Below, piece after piece: positions 21,253 through 30,923 of a DNA stretch of 64,000 nucleotides. The notes beneath the pieces were generated by a model. That model did not search any database, had not been told where the DNA came from, and saw only the letters and a list, made by a program, of their open reading frames with translations. Made by a program: the position numbers and the translations under genes. Every line of letters starts with the position of its first letter. Position 1 is the first letter of the stretch. This DNA comes from Rhizobium sp. (GTDB lineage Bacteria > Pseudomonadota > Alphaproteobacteria > Rhizobiales > Rhizobiaceae), in NCBI GenBank assembly GCA_019739215.1, contig JAHHDR010000017.1, positions 62,001-126,000 of the forward strand, written 5' to 3'.

Positions 21253-22237
21253 ATGCCATTCCTCGAACTTTCCCTTCTCGGGACGCCCGCATGGATGTGG
21301 GCCATATTCCTCGCGATCGTTCTCATTCTGCTCATTCTCGACCTCGGCGTCCTGCACAAGGAATCCAAGGAAATCGGGATCCGCGAGAGCCTCATGCTCT
21401 CCACCTTCTACATCGCCATCGGCGTCGCCTTCGGCGGATGGATCTGGTACCAGTCGGGCGAGCAGCCCGCGCTCGAATACCTGACCGGTTTCGTCGTCGA
21501 AAAAATCGCTGGCGATGGACAATATCTTCATCATCGCGATGATCTTCTCCTATTTCGCCATTCCGCGACAATACCAGCACAGGGTGCTGCTCTACGGCAT
21601 CCTCGGCGTGATCATCATGCGCGGCATCATGATCGCGGGCGGCGCGGCGATCGTCGAGAACTTCCACTGGGTCCTCTATCTCTTCGCCGCCTTCCTGGTG
21701 ATAACGGGCATCCGCATGCTGTTTGCCGGCGATCATGACGCGAGCCAGCTCGAGAACAACAGGGTTCTCAGGTTCCTGCGCCGCAAGCTGCCGGTGACGG
21801 ACAGGCTTCACGGCGAAAAGTTCATCGTGCGCGAGCCCGATCCGAATACCGGAAAATTAAAGACCTGGATCACGCCGCTCTTTCTGGCGCTGATCATGGT
21901 CGAACTCGCCGATCTCGTCTTCGCCGTCGATTCGATCCCCGCGATCTTCGCGATCACCACCGACCCCTACATCGTCTACACGTCCAACATCTTCGCGATC
22001 CTTGGCCTGCGCGCGCTCTATTTCGCGCTTGCCGCGCTGATCCACCGCTTCGCCTATCTCAAATATGCGCTGGCGGCGGTGCTGGTGTTCGTCGGGTCCA
22101 AGATCTTCGTCGCCGACATGCTGGGCCTTGCCAAGATCCCGCCATCGGTATCGCTCGGCGTCACGGTGACGATCCTGGCCGCCGGCATCATCGGCTCACT
22201 CTGGGCCACGCGGAAGGAAAAGCCGGAACTGGCCTGA
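21253..22237 (+). CDS. TerC family integral membrane protein; +1 frameshift in the A6 run at 21500-21505
   Basis: LDLGVLHKESKEIGIRESLMLSTFYIAIGVAFGGWIW; second frame AMDNIFIIAMIFSYFAIPRQYQHRVLLYGILGVIIMRG, ADLVFAVDSIPAIFAITTDPYIVYTSNIFAILGLRALYF. Confidence 0.9.
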
Positions 22238-22327
22238 CAGGCGGAACGCTGCCCGCGAAACAGCGGGAGGCTCGGCGACGCCTCAACGTTCGGCGGCCTG
22301 CACAGGCTGCCGAACTGGCATCAGGCA

Positions 22328-23083
22328 TCAGGCCGACAGCCCGGCCAGATAGGCAGCCCGCTTCTCCTTGAGGCTCTCAAGCGCCGTGTACGACGGATCG
22401 TTTCGCAGCGCCTCATAGTCGACGATTGGATCAGGCGCGGATGCTGGCGGCAGAGCGTCGAACTCACGCTGTGTCATAGCCGTATCCGCGATCACCACCC
22501 TGCCACCCAGCATCCCGGCCAGTTCGTCTGCAAGTTCCTGCGCGAGCGCCGGGCCGTTCGATCCGACTGATCGGCCGGACATCCAGTCCTGTATCATCCG
22601 TCCCAGCGCATCATCGCTGCCGGTGACGCCCTGGTTGTCGATCGTGGCGACGACCCTGTTGCCCACCACGACCGTCGCATAGGGCTGCGTGGCCGGGCTG
22701 ACGGGATTGTATTTGAGAGAACTCTCGACCGTGTCCGTCCACGGGCGCTCGGCATAGGTGCTCTCGAGGCTGGAAACCATCGCTTCCATCCGGGCGAGAT
22801 GTTCCTGGTAATCCGCTTCGGGCATTTCCCATATTCTGGTGACTGCCGATTCGGGGAAGTCGGAGCCGCGATGCACCACCGTATCGAATGTCCGAAGGGT
22901 GCCGCCTATAGTCATTGAAACGGTCGTCGGCGTTCCCGGAATCGCGGACCGCGACGCGAGGGACGATCCCTCGGACGTTGCCTGAGGTTCGAGCATGTCG
23001 GCAAAGCCCGCTGCCGCCCGCGCGCTGCGGCTGGCCGGTTCGAAATTCGCTGATGAAGAAGACGTCGATGCAATCGTGGTCAT
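22328..23083 (-). CDS. Hypothetical protein, no family recognised
   Basis: 251 aa ORF, Ser/Ala-rich low-complexity N-terminus. Confidence 0.5.
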   Translation of the reverse strand: MTTIASTSSSSANFEPASRSARAAAGFADMLEPQATSEGSSLASRSAIPGTPTTVSMTIGGTLRTFDTVVHRGSDFPESAVTRIWEMPEADYQEHLARMEAMVSSLESTYAERPWTDTVESSLKYNPVSPATQPYATVVVGNRVVATIDNQGVTGSDDALGRMIQDWMSGRSVGSNGPALAQELADELAGMLGGRVVIADTAMTQREFDALPPASAPDPIVDYEALRNDPSYTALESLKEKRAAYLAGLSA

Positions 23084-23234
23084 GGCAATTTTCCTCGTGG
23101 CAATATCTGCGGAAAATGCCGGTCGGAACTTGCGCCAGATTGACGAGGTGCGCGGTCAGCGAAACGGCATGCGCCTTCATTGACATTGCCGACCCCGGGA
23201 TGGCACTTCCGTCGCTCGCTGAGGAGAATGCAAC

Positions 23235-23603
23235 ATGTCGCTCTTCGACCCGATGGACTATGAACACTTCGCTGGCTCACTCGCCGGTGTCACCCTCGTC
23301 GATCAATGGGACGCGCGGGTCGCAAAGGTCGGCGGCAAGGTCTTCGCGTTGCGCACGGCTCGCGCACATGACGACGGCACGAGCATCGTCTTCAAGGTCG
23401 CGGAGGAGAGTTTCGAGATCCTGACCTCGATCGAAGGCATCGGCCAGGCGCCCTATTTCGCCAAGCGCCAATGGGTGTCGGTGTCCGATGGAGCGGACCT
23501 GCCCGACGCCGATCTCAGAACCTATGTCGAGCGATCCTATCGCCGCGTGGCCAAGGGCTTGACCAAGAAGGCACGGACGGAACTCGGTATCGAGATCGGG
23601 TAA
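23235..23603 (+). CDS. MmcQ/YjbR family protein
   Basis: VDQWDARVAKVGGKVFAL, FKVAEESFEILTSIEGIGQAPYFAKRQWVSV, SYRRVAKGLTKKARTEL. Confidence 0.75.
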   Translation: MSLFDPMDYEHFAGSLAGVTLVDQWDARVAKVGGKVFALRTARAHDDGTSIVFKVAEESFEILTSIEGIGQAPYFAKRQWVSVSDGADLPDADLRTYVERSYRRVAKGLTKKARTELGIEIG

Positions 23604-25112
23604 CTATTCCGCGGCGTGGCGCGGTGCGGCCTCGGCGGCATCCGGATTGCCCGGCAATGTCTCGCAGCCGAGATCCGGAAAGGCGACGATGCGCTGGCCC
23701 AGGCGGTCCTGATGCACCACGACCAGGCCCTGCTCCTCGAAATAGCCGAGCAAACGCCGGGCGCGGCGAACCGAATGGGTGCCATAGCTTCGGGCGATCG
23801 CCGCATCGCCGGGGCATGGCTGGCCGCTGAGCGCCGCATTGGCCAGCATCAGGAACACGGACTTGAGGTCATCCGCCACGCCGTCACTCAGTGCAAGCAC
23901 CCTGCCCCAGGCCTCGCCGGCCATGGTCTCGTCATCGGCGCCGGAGCGGATCACCGCCAGCCGCTGGCGAAATCCCGAAAGCGACAGCGGCGTGCCGACG
24001 AGACGTCGGATGCGGCAGCGGACGAGAAAATCCTGATAGAGCTCGGCATCGGTGCGGAAGGCGGATGCGGAATCGACGATGTCGGCCAGCGCGGCCGTGA
24101 CCTGCTCGTCGCGCTCTTCCTGTGACATTTCGGGTCGGCGCGCCCGCGGTTCGGTCGCGGCGACGGGCTCCTCGCCCCTGGGCCGGGCCAGTTCGGCGAG
24201 AATATCGGTCGCCGGTCGCGGCGCCGGTGCGATGTAGCGCGCGATCGGACGGGCGAATTCCGCCGGGTCAGGCGTGAGAATCAGGTCCGCAGCATCGTCC
24301 ATGGCGGCAGGCAGGGGCATCAGCTTGGGGCTCGACGAGCGTGCGGACGTCTCGACGACACCGATCTGGACCTTGACCGGCCGCTTGGTCAGCGCCGGAC
24401 CGAGGGCAACGAAAGCACCACGCGGCAGATCGCGGAACATCTCCGCCTGGCGGCGATCGAGGCCCAGGAGATCCGCGGCGCGCGCCATATCGATGTCGAG
24501 AAAGGTGCGGCCCATGAGGAAGTTCGACGCCTCCGCGGCGACATTCTTGGCGAGCTTGGCGAGGCGTTGCGTGGCGATGACACCGGCAAGCCCGCGCTTG
24601 CGGCCGCGGCACATCAGGTTGGTCATCGCGCCGAGAGAGAGCTTGCGGACTTCGTCCGTCACCTCGCCGCTGGCGGCCGGGGCGAACATCTGCGCCTCGT
24701 CCACCACGACCAGAACAGGATACCAGTAATCGCGGTCGGCATCGAAAAGCCCGTTGAGGAAAAGTCCCGCCATCCGCATCTGGTCCTCGACATCGAGGCC
24801 TTCCAGCGACAGCACGCAGGAGACCCGGTGCTGGCGAACGCGCGCGGCGATGCCGAGCAGTTCGGCTTCGGTGCGCTCGCCCTCGACCACGACATGGCCG
24901 TAGCGATCCGCCAGCGTGACGAAGTCGCCCTCGGGGTCGATGATCACCTGCTGCACCCAGCCGGCGGACTGCTCGAGAAGGCGACGCAGGAGATGCGACT
25001 TTCCGGAGCCGGAATTGCCCTGCACCAGCAGGCGCGTCGCCAGCAGTTCCTCAAGATCAAGTGTCGAGCGGTCGCCCGTGGCGCCCGTCCCCATGTCGAT
25101 GGCTGCAGTCAT
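23604..25112 (-). CDS. HerA-like/DUF87 ATP-binding protein
   Basis: Walker A VQGNSGSGKSHLLRRLLEQ; Walker B WYPVLVVVDEAQMFAP; RGRKRGLAGVIATQRLAKLAKNVAAEASNFLMGRT. Confidence 0.8.
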   Translation of the reverse strand: MTAAIDMGTGATGDRSTLDLEELLATRLLVQGNSGSGKSHLLRRLLEQSAGWVQQVIIDPEGDFVTLADRYGHVVVEGERTEAELLGIAARVRQHRVSCVLSLEGLDVEDQMRMAGLFLNGLFDADRDYWYPVLVVVDEAQMFAPAASGEVTDEVRKLSLGAMTNLMCRGRKRGLAGVIATQRLAKLAKNVAAEASNFLMGRTFLDIDMARAADLLGLDRRQAEMFRDLPRGAFVALGPALTKRPVKVQIGVVETSARSSSPKLMPLPAAMDDAADLILTPDPAEFARPIARYIAPAPRPATDILAELARPRGEEPVAATEPRARRPEMSQEERDEQVTAALADIVDSASAFRTDAELYQDFLVRCRIRRLVGTPLSLSGFRQRLAVIRSGADDETMAGEAWGRVLALSDGVADDLKSVFLMLANAALSGQPCPGDAAIARSYGTHSVRRARRLLGYFEEQGLVVVHQDRLGQRIVAFPDLGCETLPGNPDAAEAAPRHAAE

Positions 25113-25221
25113 TCCATTCCTCGTTGCCGCGCGCCTATCTAGCAAGGATTCGGGCCGGGCGGGGAGAGGAATTGCATCAACCCACAACGATTTGGTCGCC
25201 TGTGACTGCTGTCGCACAGGG

Positions 25222-25235
25222 TTGATCGATGTCAA
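25222..25235 (+). promoter_or_regulatory. FNR/FixK-type anaerobox
   Basis: TTGATCGATGTCAA = TTGA-N6-TCAA, 50 nt upstream of the hemG-like ATG. Confidence 0.6.
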
Positions 25236-25285
25236 GGAACGTCCCGTCCGGCGGGCCTAAGGTTGCGACCAATGGAGGGCCGATC

Positions 25286-25852
25286 ATGAAATTCTTCATC
25301 GCCTACGCCACCGTCGAAGGCCAGAGCCGCAAGATCGCGGAGACCCTCGCAACGATCATCGAGACACGGGGTCACCAGGCGGTGATCACGGGCGCGTCCG
25401 ACATGTCGGAATATACGCTTGAGCGGCCCGACGGCGTCGTGCTCTGCGCGCCGATCCATGCGGGCCGCTACCCCACCTACTTCACCGATTTCGTTCGGCG
25501 CGAGGTGGAGTGGCTGAACACCACCCCCTCCGCCCTGGTGTCGGTAACGCTGTCCATCGCCAGCGACGACCCCGCCGAACGCGAGGAGGCGGCCCGCTTT
25601 CCCGAAGCGCTGGCCGCCGAGACCGGCTGGTCGCCCCGCGCGGTCCACAACGCCAAGGGTGCCTTGCGCTACACGGAATACGATTTCTTCAAGCGCTGGA
25701 TGCTCAAGCGCATCGCAAGCAAGCACAACGCGCCCACCGATACCGGCAGCGACTACGAACTCACCGACTGGGCCGCACTCGAAGCCTTCGCCGTTGATTT
25801 CATCGAACTCTGCGGGTCCGTCTCCGGGCAGCCAGCGGGGATCGTGCAATAG
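25286..25852 (+). CDS. hemG: Flavodoxin-type protoporphyrinogen oxidase (HemG-like)
   Basis: MKFFIAYATVEGQSRKIAETLA, VVLCAPIHAGRYPTYFTDFV, GALRYTEYDFFKRWMLKRIASK. Confidence 0.8.
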   Translation: MKFFIAYATVEGQSRKIAETLATIIETRGHQAVITGASDMSEYTLERPDGVVLCAPIHAGRYPTYFTDFVRREVEWLNTTPSALVSVTLSIASDDPAEREEAARFPEALAAETGWSPRAVHNAKGALRYTEYDFFKRWMLKRIASKHNAPTDTGSDYELTDWAALEAFAVDFIELCGSVSGQPAGIVQ

Positions 25853-26097
25853 GCTGCACCCCAGTGGGCGGCGTGGGCGCAGCCGGCGAATTCCGGGACA
25901 GCCCGACGCGCGCGAATGTTGCGCGGCCACATCTTTTGCTTCCGCTCGTCGTTTTCTGAACATGGCTTTACCGTGCGTTAAGCACGGATATGCATCCTGC
26001 CTTAACCATACCCGGCTCGCGTTCTCGTTGCATGATGCTCGAGGAGCCGGGGCGTCAGGCATTTTGTAAAGTCCATGTATTTAGTTCGGAAGTAGCC

Positions 26098-27051
26098 GTG
26101 ACAAGTATCATCACCAACAATGGCGCGGCATCAGCCGTCGACCATCTGCGGACTATTTCCGCCCAGCGCTCGGACAGGCAGCAGGAAGTCGCAACCGGAT
26201 TGCGTGTGAAAGACGCGAGCGACAACAGCGCCTACTGGTCCATCGCGACGATCATGAACTCGGACACCCGTGCGCTGAGTGCTGCCCGCGACGGGCTGGA
26301 TTTCGGGGCGGCCGCGGCCGACACAGCCAGCGTCGGCATGCGCATGGCGATCGACATCGTGGACGAGATCAAGAAAAAGTTGCTCAACGCCCTGGAGCGG
26401 GGCGTGAGCCACGACAAGGTCAATTTCGAAATCACCGAACTCAAGCAGGAACTGCGTACCCTCGCGGAGGGCTCGACGTTCAACGGCGTGAACTGGCTCA
26501 TCCGAAAATCCGCGGCGGACGATGTCGGGCCGGAGGTCGTCAGCGGCTTCGGCCGGTCCGCGGATGGCACCGTAGCAGTCCAGACGCTGGTGTTCGAGCG
26601 GCAGGCGCACTACGGCACCAATCACCTGATCGACGAGGATTCCAACACCGGCATTCTCACCAATGCCGGGTTTGCAGCAGATGTCGGTGCCGCGACCGAC
26701 TGGGTGCTCATGCATGGCAGGAACCAGACGCTGCATAGCGAGATCGGTCTCGATGCAAGCACTACGCCCGACCAGATCGAGGAAATGCTTGTCGTCACCG
26801 ACCAGATGCTGCTCGCCATGACCGACGCCTCCGCCGACCTCGGCTCTCTGGGGATGCGGATCGGCATGCAGAAGGATTTCGCCTACGATCTCAGCGCCAA
26901 CAACACGCGCGGGGTCGGTCGGCTGGTCGATGCCGACCTGAATGATTCGGCAACCCGCCTGCGCGCGATCGACGTGCAGCAGAGCCTGACGACGGCGGCA
27001 CTCTCCATCGCGAACCAGGCGCCGCTTGCCATGATGAAACTGCTGCAATGA
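26098..27051 (+). CDS. Flagellin, GTG start
   Basis: TSIITNNGAASAVDHLRTISAQRSDRQQEVATGLRVKDASDNSAYWSIATIMNSD; C-terminal IDVQQSLTTAALSIANQAPLAMMKLLQ. Confidence 0.88.
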   Translation: MTSIITNNGAASAVDHLRTISAQRSDRQQEVATGLRVKDASDNSAYWSIATIMNSDTRALSAARDGLDFGAAAADTASVGMRMAIDIVDEIKKKLLNALERGVSHDKVNFEITELKQELRTLAEGSTFNGVNWLIRKSAADDVGPEVVSGFGRSADGTVAVQTLVFERQAHYGTNHLIDEDSNTGILTNAGFAADVGAATDWVLMHGRNQTLHSEIGLDASTTPDQIEEMLVVTDQMLLAMTDASADLGSLGMRIGMQKDFAYDLSANNTRGVGRLVDADLNDSATRLRAIDVQQSLTTAALSIANQAPLAMMKLLQ

Positions 27052-27075
27052 GCCAGCCGACCGGCCGCGGGCAAT

Positions 27076-27105
27076 AGAAAACCCGGCCTCTCGCGGGGCC
27101 GGGTT
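27076..27105 (-). terminator. Rho-independent terminator after icd
   Basis: - strand aacccggcc-ccgcgaga-ggccgggttttct. Confidence 0.7.
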
Positions 27106-27132
27106 GCAAGGTTCAGGTCACGAAAAGCGATC

Positions 27133-28347
27133 TCAGGCGGTCATGGCCGTCTTGAGGTTCTCGTCGATCTTGTCGAGGAAGCCGGTCGTGGAGAGCCACG
27201 GCTGGTCCGGACCGATCAGGAGTGCGAGATCCTTGGTCATGAAGCCGCTCTCGACGGTCGAGATGCAGACCTTCTCAAGCGTGTCGCAGAACTTCGCCAG
27301 TTCGGCATTGTCGTCGAGCTTGGCGCGATGCGCGAGGCCACGTGTCCAGGCAAAGATCGATGCGATCGAGTTGGTCGAGGTCTCCTGGCCCTTCTGGTGC
27401 TGGCGGTAGTGGCGGGTCACCGTGCCGTGGGCGGCTTCGGCTTCCACCGTCTTGCCGTCGGGCGTCAGCAGGACCGAGGTCATCAGGCCGAGCGAGCCGA
27501 AGCCCTGGGCCACCGTATCGGACTGGACGTCGCCGTCATAGTTCTTGCAGGCCCAGATGTAGCCGCCGGACCATTTCAGCGCGGAGGCCACCATGTCGTC
27601 GATCAGGCGATGTTCGTAGATGATGCCGAGCGCGTCGAAATCGGCCTTGAACTCGCTCTCGTAGATCTCCTGGAAGATGTCCTTAAAGCGGCCGTCATAG
27701 ACCTTGAGAATGGTGTTCTTTGTCGACAGGTAGACCGGCCACTTGCGCATCTTGCCGTACATCAGCGAGGCGCGGGCAAATTCCCTGATCGACTCGTCGA
27801 GATTGTACATGCCCATGGCAACGCCGGCGCCGGGGGACTTGTAGACTTCCTTCTCGATGACCTGACCGTCCTCGCCGACGAACTTCATCGTCAGCGTGCC
27901 CTTGCCGGGGAACTTGAAGTCGGTCGCCTTGTACTGGTCGCCGAAGGCGTGGCGGCCGACGACGATCGGCTGGGTCCAACCGGGAACGAGACGCGGCACG
28001 TTCTTGCAGATGATCGGCTCGCGGAAGATGACGCCGCCGAGGATGTTGCGGATCGTGCCGTTCGGGCTCTTCCACATGTCCTTGAGGTTGAATTCCTTGA
28101 CGCGGCCCTCGTCCGGCGTGATCGTCGCGCATTTGATGCCGACGCCATATTTCTTGATGGCATTTGCGGCATCGATCGTCACCTGGTCGTTCGTGGCGTC
28201 GCGATTTTCCACCGACAGGTCGTAGTAGTCGATCTCAAGGTCGAGATAGGGGTGGATCAGCTTGTCCTTGATGAGTTGCCAGATGATGCGCGTCATCTCG
28301 TCGCCGTCGAGATCGGCGACAGGGTTTGCGACCTTGATCTTCTGCAT
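27133..28347 (-). CDS. icd: NADP-dependent isocitrate dehydrogenase
   Basis: [42 protein letters not shown], eukaryotic-type IDH. Confidence 0.95.
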   Translation of the reverse strand: MQKIKVANPVADLDGDEMTRIIWQLIKDKLIHPYLDLEIDYYDLSVENRDATNDQVTIDAANAIKKYGVGIKCATITPDEGRVKEFNLKDMWKSPNGTIRNILGGVIFREPIICKNVPRLVPGWTQPIVVGRHAFGDQYKATDFKFPGKGTLTMKFVGEDGQVIEKEVYKSPGAGVAMGMYNLDESIREFARASLMYGKMRKWPVYLSTKNTILKVYDGRFKDIFQEIYESEFKADFDALGIIYEHRLIDDMVASALKWSGGYIWACKNYDGDVQSDTVAQGFGSLGLMTSVLLTPDGKTVEAEAAHGTVTRHYRQHQKGQETSTNSIASIFAWTRGLAHRAKLDDNAELAKFCDTLEKVCISTVESGFMTKDLALLIGPDQPWLSTTGFLDKIDENLKTAMTA

Positions 28348-28530
28348 GGATTTTCCTCTTTTGCTCGGAAGTCGCGACTACCCGGGAGTGCCGCGCGAAA
28401 CACGATGGTTGCCTATAACATCGGGCAAACGAGACGCAAACGGGATATTGCCTGACGTCACGGATTTGACCGAATATTCGATCCATGGTCGACGTTGAAC
28501 CCAGACCATAGAATCACAGCGGGGACCTTC

Positions 28531-29064
28531 ATGAAATTGATCTTGGCATTGAGCCTGATGCTGGCGAGTTCCGTACCGGCGGTTGCCGCTCCCGAAGATC
28601 CTGTCAAGGCGATCATGGATCTGGCGACCCAGCTGTGGAGCGACGCGCCGCCGGAAGGCAAGGACTATTTCGACAAGGACCACATCGGCCTGTTCACGAC
28701 GGATTTCACGGCGGCGTATCGCGAGGCCGAAAAATATCCGATCTATGACGAAGGCGGCGGCCCCTTCGGCTACGACGTGATCACCAACAGCCAGGATGGT
28801 TGCCCGCTCAAGGATGTCTCGATCGTCCCCGGTCCGGAGACAGCCGGCACCACCGAGGTCAAGGTGACGTTCAAGCTCATGAGCTGCTATGCCGACGATC
28901 CCGGTAAGGACACGCTGTCCGAGGTCAATTTCAAGGTTGTGACGGTGGGGGGCAAATCGCTGATTTCAGACATAGACCGCATCATCGACGGCAAGCCTGC
29001 ATCGCTGGTTGCCGAAATGAAGGAAATCGCCAAGGCCGGTGCCGCAGCGCCGAAAGAGCAATAG
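28531..29064 (+). CDS. Hypothetical secreted protein (possibly DUF3828-like)
   Basis: Signal peptide MKLILALSLMLASSVPAVAA; 178 aa. Confidence 0.55.
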   Translation: MKLILALSLMLASSVPAVAAPEDPVKAIMDLATQLWSDAPPEGKDYFDKDHIGLFTTDFTAAYREAEKYPIYDEGGGPFGYDVITNSQDGCPLKDVSIVPGPETAGTTEVKVTFKLMSCYADDPGKDTLSEVNFKVVTVGGKSLISDIDRIIDGKPASLVAEMKEIAKAGAAAPKEQ

Positions 29065-29212
29065 CGGCGGAACCGGCCGGCCTTCCGATCGCAGTACCCG
29101 AGTGGTGCCCGACACGAGAAACTGTGGCGATGCGCCGCGCGGCAGTTGAGTTTCCCAGAGGCCCGCATTATTCGCTGTCGGGCAGACGATAAGAAAAAGC
29201 GCGCGTAGAGTC

Positions 29213-30016
29213 ATGTCAGGCACCAATTCCGAACTTCCCCTGATCACCGGCGGCCCGGTGATCGTGCTCGTCGAGCCGCAGCTTGGCGAGAATATCGGCA
29301 TGGTAGCCCGTGCCATGGCGAACTTCGGCCTGTCCGATCTTCGGCTCGTCGCGCCACGCGACGGTTGGCCGAGCGAGAAGGCACGTGCCGCGGCCAGCAA
29401 GGCCGATCATGTCATCGATGGCGCCGTCGTCTACGAGACGCTCGCGGACGCGATCGCCGATCTCAATTTCGTCTATGCAACCACGGCCCGGGTGCGGGAC
29501 GGGTTCAAGCCCGTCCGCTCGCCGATCGTCGCAGCAGAAACCCTGCGCCGCCGCTATGACGCCGGCGAGAAGGTCGGTATCCTGTTCGGCCGGGAGAAAT
29601 CAGGCCTGTCGAACGAGGATGTGGCGCTGGCCGACGAGGTGGTGACATTCCCGGTCAATCCCGCCTTCGCCTCCCTCAACATCGCCCAGGCCGTGCTGCT
29701 GATGTCCTACGAATGGATGAAGCAGAGCATGGAATCGCACGACGCGACACCCTTCCAGGCCGTCGAGCAGGAACCCGCAACCAAGGACCAGCTGTTCGGA
29801 TTGTTCGAGCATCTGGAGGAGGCGCTCGACGCACGCGGCTTTTTCCGGCCAGTCGCGAAAAAGCCCAAGATGATCGACAACCTGCGCGCCGTGCTGTCGC
29901 GCCGCGCCTTCACCGCGCCGGAGATCAAGGTGCTGCGCGGGGTGATATCCTCCCTCGACCGGTTCAGCCGAAAGCATCCACGCGGCACCGGCAATCCGGA
30001 CGATTTCGATGACTGA
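29213..30016 (+). CDS. trmJ: RNA methyltransferase, SpoU/TrmJ family
   Basis: [75 protein letters not shown]. Confidence 0.82.
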   Translation: MSGTNSELPLITGGPVIVLVEPQLGENIGMVARAMANFGLSDLRLVAPRDGWPSEKARAAASKADHVIDGAVVYETLADAIADLNFVYATTARVRDGFKPVRSPIVAAETLRRRYDAGEKVGILFGREKSGLSNEDVALADEVVTFPVNPAFASLNIAQAVLLMSYEWMKQSMESHDATPFQAVEQEPATKDQLFGLFEHLEEALDARGFFRPVAKKPKMIDNLRAVLSRRAFTAPEIKVLRGVISSLDRFSRKHPRGTGNPDDFDD

Positions 30017-30803
30017 CGCGCCAAGGCCGATTCTCGTGTTCGACAGCGGTATCGGCGGCCTGACCGTGTTGCGCGAATTGCGGGTGCTGATGCCGGAGCG
30101 CAACTTCGTCTACGTCGCCGACGATGCGGGATTTCCCTATGGCAATTGGCCGGAGGACGAGCTTCGCGCCCGCGTCGTGGCGCTGTTCGGCAGACTGATC
30201 GACGAGTTCAGGCCCGAGATCTCCGTCATTGCCTGCAACACCGCCTTCACCCTGGTGGGAAGCGACCTGCGCGCCACCTACCCCGATCATGTCTTCGTCG
30301 GCACCGTGCCCGCCATCAAGCCCGCGGCGGAACGCACCCGTTCCGGGCTCATTTCGGTGCTGGCGACACCGGGCACGGTCAAGCGCGCCTATACACGCGA
30401 CCTCATCCAGTCCTTCGCCAGCCAGTGCCATGTGCGTCTGGTGGGCTCTGAAAAACTGGCGCGGATGGCGGAGAGCTATATTCGCGGCGATGCGGTGGCG
30501 GATGCCGACGTGCTGGCCGAGATCGAACAGTGCTTCCACCACCAGGATGGCAGGAAGACCGATATCGTGGTTCTCGCCTGCACGCATTACCCGTTCATGG
30601 CCAATGTGTTCCGCCGCCTCGCCCCGTGGCCGGTCGACTGGATCGACCCGGCCGAAGCCATCGCCCGGCAGGCCCGCCGCCTGGTCGCGCCCGCCGACCA
30701 CCTGCAGCCGGAGCACCACGCAGACAGGGCCATCCTGACATCCGGCAAGCCGGATTTCTCAACCCGCAGGCTGATGCAGGGATTCGGCCTGAGCGTTCAC
30801 TGA
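30009..30803 (+). CDS. murI: Glutamate racemase
   Basis: [58 protein letters not shown]. Confidence 0.92.
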   Translation: MTDAPRPILVFDSGIGGLTVLRELRVLMPERNFVYVADDAGFPYGNWPEDELRARVVALFGRLIDEFRPEISVIACNTAFTLVGSDLRATYPDHVFVGTVPAIKPAAERTRSGLISVLATPGTVKRAYTRDLIQSFASQCHVRLVGSEKLARMAESYIRGDAVADADVLAEIEQCFHHQDGRKTDIVVLACTHYPFMANVFRRLAPWPVDWIDPAEAIARQARRLVAPADHLQPEHHADRAILTSGKPDFSTRRLMQGFGLSVH

Positions 30804-30923
30804 CGCTTTCATCCCGCGAGAGGGATCATGTCGACCGCTTGTGGAAGCGCGTCAGGGCTTCACAACCCTGATGACATATCGCCAAGATGTGATAACCTTC
30901 GATTGATTTCGGAGGATTGCGCC

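Noticed and set aside
27328-28455. 375 aa + strand ORF over icd
   Set aside because: Antisense to a clearly recognisable icd gene
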